Shown here: piece by piece, positions 12,192 to 13,164 of the stretch
Layout: each line of letters begins with the position of its first letter
Numbering within the stretch: the first letter of the stretch is position 1
From: JBLHKW01 sp047618565
Lineage (GTDB): Bacteria > Planctomycetota > UBA1135 > GCA-002686595
Length of the DNA: 13,164 nucleotides
Reading direction: 5' to 3'
Assembly: GCA_047618565.1 (NCBI GenBank)
Contig: JBLHKW010000142.1
Location: 1 to 13,164, forward strand
Made by a program: the position numbers and the translations under genes
Notes under the pieces: generated by a model
The model's database searches: none
The model's input: the letters and a program-made list of their open reading frames with translations, nothing else
What the model was told of the DNA's origin: nothing

Positions 12192-13148
12192 GTGAATAAG
12201 CTGCTCCAACCCGTGCGTACCTACGGGCGCATGATGCGCCTGTCCCTGGCGCCGAGCGCCCTCGCGGACATCTCGGCCGGCATCCTCGTCGGCGCGCACG
12301 GCCACTGGCCCACAGGCACCCGTGCGCCGTGGATCCTGATGTTGGCGTCTCTGTGCATCGTGCACGGCGCCATGATCCTGAACGACTGGTCCGACCGCGG
12401 CGGCGACAGCGTCACGCGCCCGGACCGCCCGATCCCGTCCGGCGCCATCTCCGCAACGCGCGCCCTGCGACTCGGCGGCGTGCTCCTGCTTCTGGGCCCG
12501 CTGCTCGCCTACGTGGTCGCGCCGCCCCTGCTCTTGCCCGCAGCGGGCCTGTCCCTGCTGGCCCTGCTCTACGACCTGGGACTGCGCGGTCCGTTCCAGG
12601 GGCCGCTGCTGCTCGCGCTCTGTCGCGCCGGAAACCTCTACCTCGGCTGGATGGCGGGCTGCCGGCTGTCCGGCGCGCCGCTCGAGACCGCCGCCATTCT
12701 GCCCGCGCTGTTCTACTTCGGATACGTCTTCTTCGTCGCCCGCCTGGGCCGCCTCGAGGACGACGAGGACCCGCGTCCGTTAGGTCGGCGTCCGAGCGCG
12801 TACATCGGCGGTGCCGCCATCTGTCTCGCCCTGGGCCCGCTGTCCCTGATCCCGCGCTTCGGCTTCTCGCTCGGTTTCTTCGGCGCGATGCTGCTCTCCA
12901 TCGGTGGCGCGTTCGTGTTGATGCGCGAGTCCGTGTCGAAGGCGGACTGGGATCGCGCCCGCGTGGGCCGCAACATGGGCCGTGCACTGCGACGCTTGCT
13001 GATCTTCAGCGCGGCTCTGAGCTTCGCCACCCTCGAGCGCAGTCTCGCGTCTCCGGACGGCGCCTGGGACGGACTCTGGGTGGGCCTCGCCATCCTGGGC
13101 GGGTACCCGGTGTCCTTCGCATTACGGCGCGTGTTTCCGCCGTCGTGA
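12192..13148 (+). CDS. UbiA-family prenyltransferase, EboC-like
   Basis: An integral membrane enzyme of 318 residues in the UbiA superfamily, which transfers isoprenoid chains from diphosphates to acceptor molecules. The first aspartate-rich motif, NDWSDRGGD, is at 64-72 and is followed by RPDRPIPSG at 76-84. The second acidic region, GRLEDDED, is at 186-193. YDLGLRGPFQGPLLLALCRAGNLYLGW (127-153) resembles the CRxxNLLLG segment I associate with EboC-type members rather than UbiA or MenA. About eight hydrophobic stretches are visible. The start is GTG 12192, ten bases after the rseP stop, with no strong Shine-Dalgarno sequence. It is probably in the dxr-rseP transcript, so isoprenoid supply and use are linked. 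The acceptor substrate is unknown; other ebo genes would lie outside the window if present. Confidence 0.85.
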   Translation: MNKLLQPVRTYGRMMRLSLAPSALADISAGILVGAHGHWPTGTRAPWILMLASLCIVHGAMILNDWSDRGGDSVTRPDRPIPSGAISATRALRLGGVLLLLGPLLAYVVAPPLLLPAAGLSLLALLYDLGLRGPFQGPLLLALCRAGNLYLGWMAGCRLSGAPLETAAILPALFYFGYVFFVARLGRLEDDEDPRPLGRRPSAYIGGAAICLALGPLSLIPRFGFSLGFFGAMLLSIGGAFVLMRESVSKADWDRARVGRNMGRALRRLLIFSAALSFATLERSLASPDGAWDGLWVGLAILGGYPVSFALRRVFPPS

Positions 13149-13164
13149 GAATGTACGGAGCCAG

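Overview
The window is GC-rich, densely coded DNA from a Gram-negative-type bacterium. It carries the MEP isoprenoid gene dxr beside a site-2 protease gene, several exported or membrane proteins, and many non-ATG starts: TTG is the best start for four genes and GTG for two. The mix of a fused membrane/spermidine-synthase-like protein, secreted TPR-like proteins and a degenerate secreted alpha/beta hydrolase reminds me of Planctomycetota. That placement is a guess from style, since no rRNA or phylogenetic marker is present.

Region 1 (1 to about 1500) is a mobile module. A complete REP-associated tyrosine transposase gene (RAYT, minus strand, 156-857) sits between two long hairpin palindromes (1-66 and 1000-1064). 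Directly beyond it is a second, collapsed copy of the module: a RAYT remnant missing several internal blocks (about 1139-1306), followed by a third palindrome (1385-1450). The two right-hand arms form a 197-bp direct repeat (921-1117 and 1307-1503).

Region 2 (about 1500-3059, plus strand) holds a fetA-fetB-like iron exporter operon. Its upstream region has a striking run of six C-tracts, which is a G-quadruplex motif on the opposite strand. A possible extended -10 and a possible 18-codon leader ORF follow, the latter ending 2 nt before fetA.

Region 3 (9020 down to 3054, minus strand) is a tightly packed series: a zinc-ribbon Nudix hydrolase, purM, a secreted TPR-like protein, a secreted hydrolase-like protein whose catalytic serine is replaced by glycine, a seven-helix membrane protein fused to a spermidine-synthase-like methyltransferase fold, and a small exported helical-repeat protein with a C-terminal membrane helix. 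Several of these genes overlap by a few bases. The series converges on fetB, and the two stop codons share a palindromic TCATGA.

Region 4 (9136-13148, plus strand) is divergent from the Nudix gene: dxr, an enlarged rseP-type intramembrane protease with about four PDZ-like repeats, and a UbiA-family prenyltransferase resembling EboC-type members. These tie isoprenoid precursor synthesis, membrane proteolysis and prenyl transfer together. No tRNA, rRNA, CRISPR array or phage genes were seen. The strongest leads are the tandem RAYT module with its in-frame 135-bp microhomology deletion, the pseudo-hydrolase, the four-PDZ RseP and the G-quadruplex motif in front of the iron exporter.
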